Below, one piece after another: positions 62,418 through 64,000 of a DNA stretch of 64,000 bases. How positions within the stretch are numbered: the first letter of the stretch is position 1; each line of letters opens with the position of its first letter. The notes below the pieces were generated by a model, which did not search any database, had not been told where the DNA came from, and saw only the letters and a list, made by a program, of their open reading frames with translations. The DNA is taken from the NCBI GenBank assembly GCA_903897145.1, contig CAIUAN010000005.1, positions 1 through 64,000 on the forward strand. Direction: 5' to 3'. The position numbers and the translations under genes are program-made. The DNA comes from an uncultured Bacteroidia bacterium (GTDB taxonomy: Bacteria; Bacteroidota; Bacteroidia; Bacteroidales; Prolixibacteraceae).

Positions 62418-64000
62418 TTACTTATAGCTCTCTAATGGCTCGCAAGTACAGAAGAGATTTCGATCTCCATAGGCATTATCAACTCTTGCAACTGGAACCC
62501 AAAACTTATTCTCACGAAGCCATCCCAATGGGAAAGCAGCTTTTTCGCGCGAATACGAATGATTCCAATCATTAGCTGTTAACATCTCAGCCGTATGAGG
62601 CGCATTCATTAGTACATTATCAACAGAATCAGCTACACCCGTCTCAACTTCCTTAATCTCCTCATAGATCGCATTCATCGTATCGATAAAACGATCGAGC
62701 TCTTCCTTAGATTCGCTTTCTGTTGGCTCAATCATCAGGGTTCCATGAACAGGGAATGAGAGTGTTGGTGCATGAAAACCATAATCCATCAAACGTTTTG
62801 AGATATCTACCTCAGAAATTCCTGCCGATGTTTTCAAGTGACGGCATTCTAAGATCATCTCATGTCCAACGCGACCATGTTCACCAGTATATACGATGCC
62901 GTAATTATCTTTTAATCGAGCAGCAATATAGTTCGCATTCAGGATAGCTACCCGAGTAGAATCAGTTAATCCATCGGCACCTAGCATTTTGATATAGCCA
63001 TAGGTGATAGTTAATACGGAAGCGCTTCCCCAAGGTGCACCAGAAACGGCATGAATACCCACATGACCGTTATTCATTACTGAATGAGTAGGTAAAAATT
63101 CAACCAGATGTTGAGCAACACACACCGGTCCAACACCAGGTCCACCACCCCCATGAGGGATCGCAAAGGTCTTATGCAAGTTAAGGTGACAAACATCGGC
63201 TCCAATTCGACTTGGATTAGTGAGCCCCACCTGTGCATTCATATTGGCACCATCCATATATACTTGTCCACCATTTTGATGAATGATACTGCACATCTCA
63301 GTGATAGATGATTCAAATACACCGTGAGTGGAAGGGTAAGTAACCATAAAGCAAGAAAGATCGTTTTTATATTCAACAGCCTTTTCACGCAAACTCTCAA
63401 CATCAATATTCCCATTCTCATCGCAAGGGACGACAACAACTTTCATCCCAGCCATTACGGCACTTGCAGGATTTGTTCCATGGGCAGAAGATGGGATAAG
63501 GGCTACATTACGATGACCTTCTCCCCTACTTTTATGATATTCGCGAATCACTAAAAGCCCCGCATATTCACCAGCAGCACCTGAATTTGGCTGAAGAGAA
63601 ATATCGGCAAAACCAGTTATTTCAGATAAATCTCTACGCAACTCCTCCATCAATTCGTGGTATCCCATGGCTTGATTTTTAGGGACAAAAGGGTGAATAC
63701 CATTAAATTCGATCCAGCTTAATGGAAGCATCTCGGTTGCAGCATTTAGTTTCATGGTACACGATCCCAGCGAGATCATCGAGTGGACCAATGAGATATC
63801 TTTCTTCTCCAACCGTTTAATATATCGGGCCATTTCGGTCTCAGAACGATACATTTTAAATACTTGTTGCTTTAAGAATGCTGATTTACGGATAAATAAC
63901 TTATCAATTGAATGTTCCTCCGTAAGGTCTGTTAGAGTTGGAATAGGCTTATTGGCAGCTTTAGCAAACACCTCCAAGATCCAGTTTACATCCTCAATAT
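62418..64000 (-). CDS. gcvP: Glycine dehydrogenase (P-protein), 3' part, cut by the window edge
   Basis: The frame is open to the window edge; the start codon of the track ORF (63977) is an internal TTG, since ...[12 protein letters not shown] continues upstream. About 527 residues of the C-terminal half of a P-protein of ~950 residues are visible. Marks: [20 protein letters not shown], the PLP region [31 protein letters not shown] (the Lys of HKTF carries PLP), [15 protein letters not shown] and the terminal [19 protein letters not shown]. It decarboxylates glycine and passes the aminomethyl group to lipoyl-GcvH. No other gcv gene is in the window. Confidence 0.97.
   Translation of the reverse strand, partial: IEDVNWILEVFAKAANKPIPTLTDLTEEHSIDKLFIRKSAFLKQQVFKMYRSETEMARYIKRLEKKDISLVHSMISLGSCTMKLNAATEMLPLSWIEFNGIHPFVPKNQAMGYHELMEELRRDLSEITGFADISLQPNSGAAGEYAGLLVIREYHKSRGEGHRNVALIPSSAHGTNPASAVMAGMKVVVVPCDENGNIDVESLREKAVEYKNDLSCFMVTYPSTHGVFESSITEMCSIIHQNGGQVYMDGANMNAQVGLTNPSRIGADVCHLNLHKTFAIPHGGGGPGVGPVCVAQHLVEFLPTHSVMNNGHVGIHAVSGAPWGSASVLTITYGYIKMLGADGLTDSTRVAILNANYIAARLKDNYGIVYTGEHGRVGHEMILECRHLKTSAGISEVDISKRLMDYGFHAPTLSFPVHGTLMIEPTESESKEELDRFIDTMNAIYEEIKEVETGVADSVDNVLMNAPHTAEMLTANDWNHSYSREKAAFPLGWLRENKFWVPVARVDNAYGDRNLFCTCEPLESYK

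Noticed and set aside
62418-63977. Short glycine dehydrogenase subunit 2 (two-subunit GcvPB type) starting at 63977
   Set aside because: The frame is open beyond the TTG at 63977 to the window edge and reads as an inner part of a long P-protein, so it is the cut 3' half of a single-chain gcvP as far as can be seen.
1-64000. Mobile elements, CRISPR arrays, prophage and defence genes
   Set aside because: No transposase, integrase, terminal inverted repeat pair, regularly spaced repeat or toxin-antitoxin/restriction gene was found on either strand; all longer ORFs fit core or metabolic families.

Overview
The window looks like a chromosomal segment from a member of the Bacteroidota. The supporting signs are the gene families present (DUF5683, DUF4403, a class I phosphomannose isomerase with a long extra N-terminal region, an EttA-type ABC-F protein, methylmalonyl-CoA mutase small/large subunits), near-absent Shine-Dalgarno sequences, many AT-rich TAnnTTTG elements that match the -7 box of Bacteroidota sigma-ABfr promoters, and a moderately low GC content (about 40% by eye). 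I cannot resolve order or genus. Most of the window is ordinary, densely packed core chromosome. I see no insertion sequence, prophage, CRISPR array or integron.

Layout. 1-1.8 kb: small conserved proteins (membrane protein, DUF4268, acidic protein, PspC). 1.9-4.1 kb: a Tat-exported TIM-barrel sugar isomerase-like protein followed by a GH29 fucosidase. 4.2-9.4 kb: exported thioredoxin, a corA gene broken by one in-frame TAA, a Gfo/Idh/MocA oxidoreductase, ettA and a small conserved protein. 9.4-13.5 kb: GH78 rhamnosidase and an old-yellow-enzyme reductase. 13.6-17.7 kb: yicC-gmk-nadD and an ABC-2 exporter pair. 17.8-22.3 kb: tRNA-Ser(CGA), a PafA-like phosphatase and priA. 22.4-26.4 kb: parA-parB-DUF5683-mltD. 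26.5-33.4 kb: DUF4403, purine nucleoside phosphorylase, lpxK, sppA, folK, radC, rpsT and tRNA-Glu. 33.7-42.1 kb: a lipoprotein, the two methylmalonyl-CoA mutase subunits, a MATE pump and acetyl-CoA synthetase. 42.3-50.1 kb: prfB with its programmed frameshift, recX, and a compact carotenoid operon. 50.2-54.5 kb: kup, serS, rpmA, rplU. 54.8-64 kb: Tat-exported oxidoreductase, phosphomannose isomerase-like protein, Tat-exported isomerase-like protein, GH20 hexosaminidase, ispE and the 3' part of gcvP.

The most coherent biological system is the minus-strand operon crtB-crtYcd-cruF-acyltransferase-glycosyltransferase-TPR protein-crtI(-recX). Reading the families together, phytoene synthase and desaturase make lycopene, a fused CrtYcd-type cyclase closes an end, a CruF-type hydratase puts a tertiary hydroxyl on the remaining psi end, and the glycosyltransferase and acyltransferase would make a carotenoid glycoside ester that sits in the membrane. 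A 245-residue exported TPR protein of unknown role is locked into this operon by overlapping genes and is the best candidate for an undescribed component. ispE at the other end of the window belongs to the MEP pathway that feeds it.

Other points of note are the in-frame stop in corA, which leaves a soluble N-terminal fragment and a separate membrane fragment with its own ATG; the RF2 +1 frameshift site; a strong promoter with a possible structured leader ahead of rplU-rpmA; and three Tat-exported sugar-modifying proteins next to exo-glycosidases, which suggest periplasmic oxidation or isomerisation of sugars. All functional statements are from reading motifs by eye; no searches were run.
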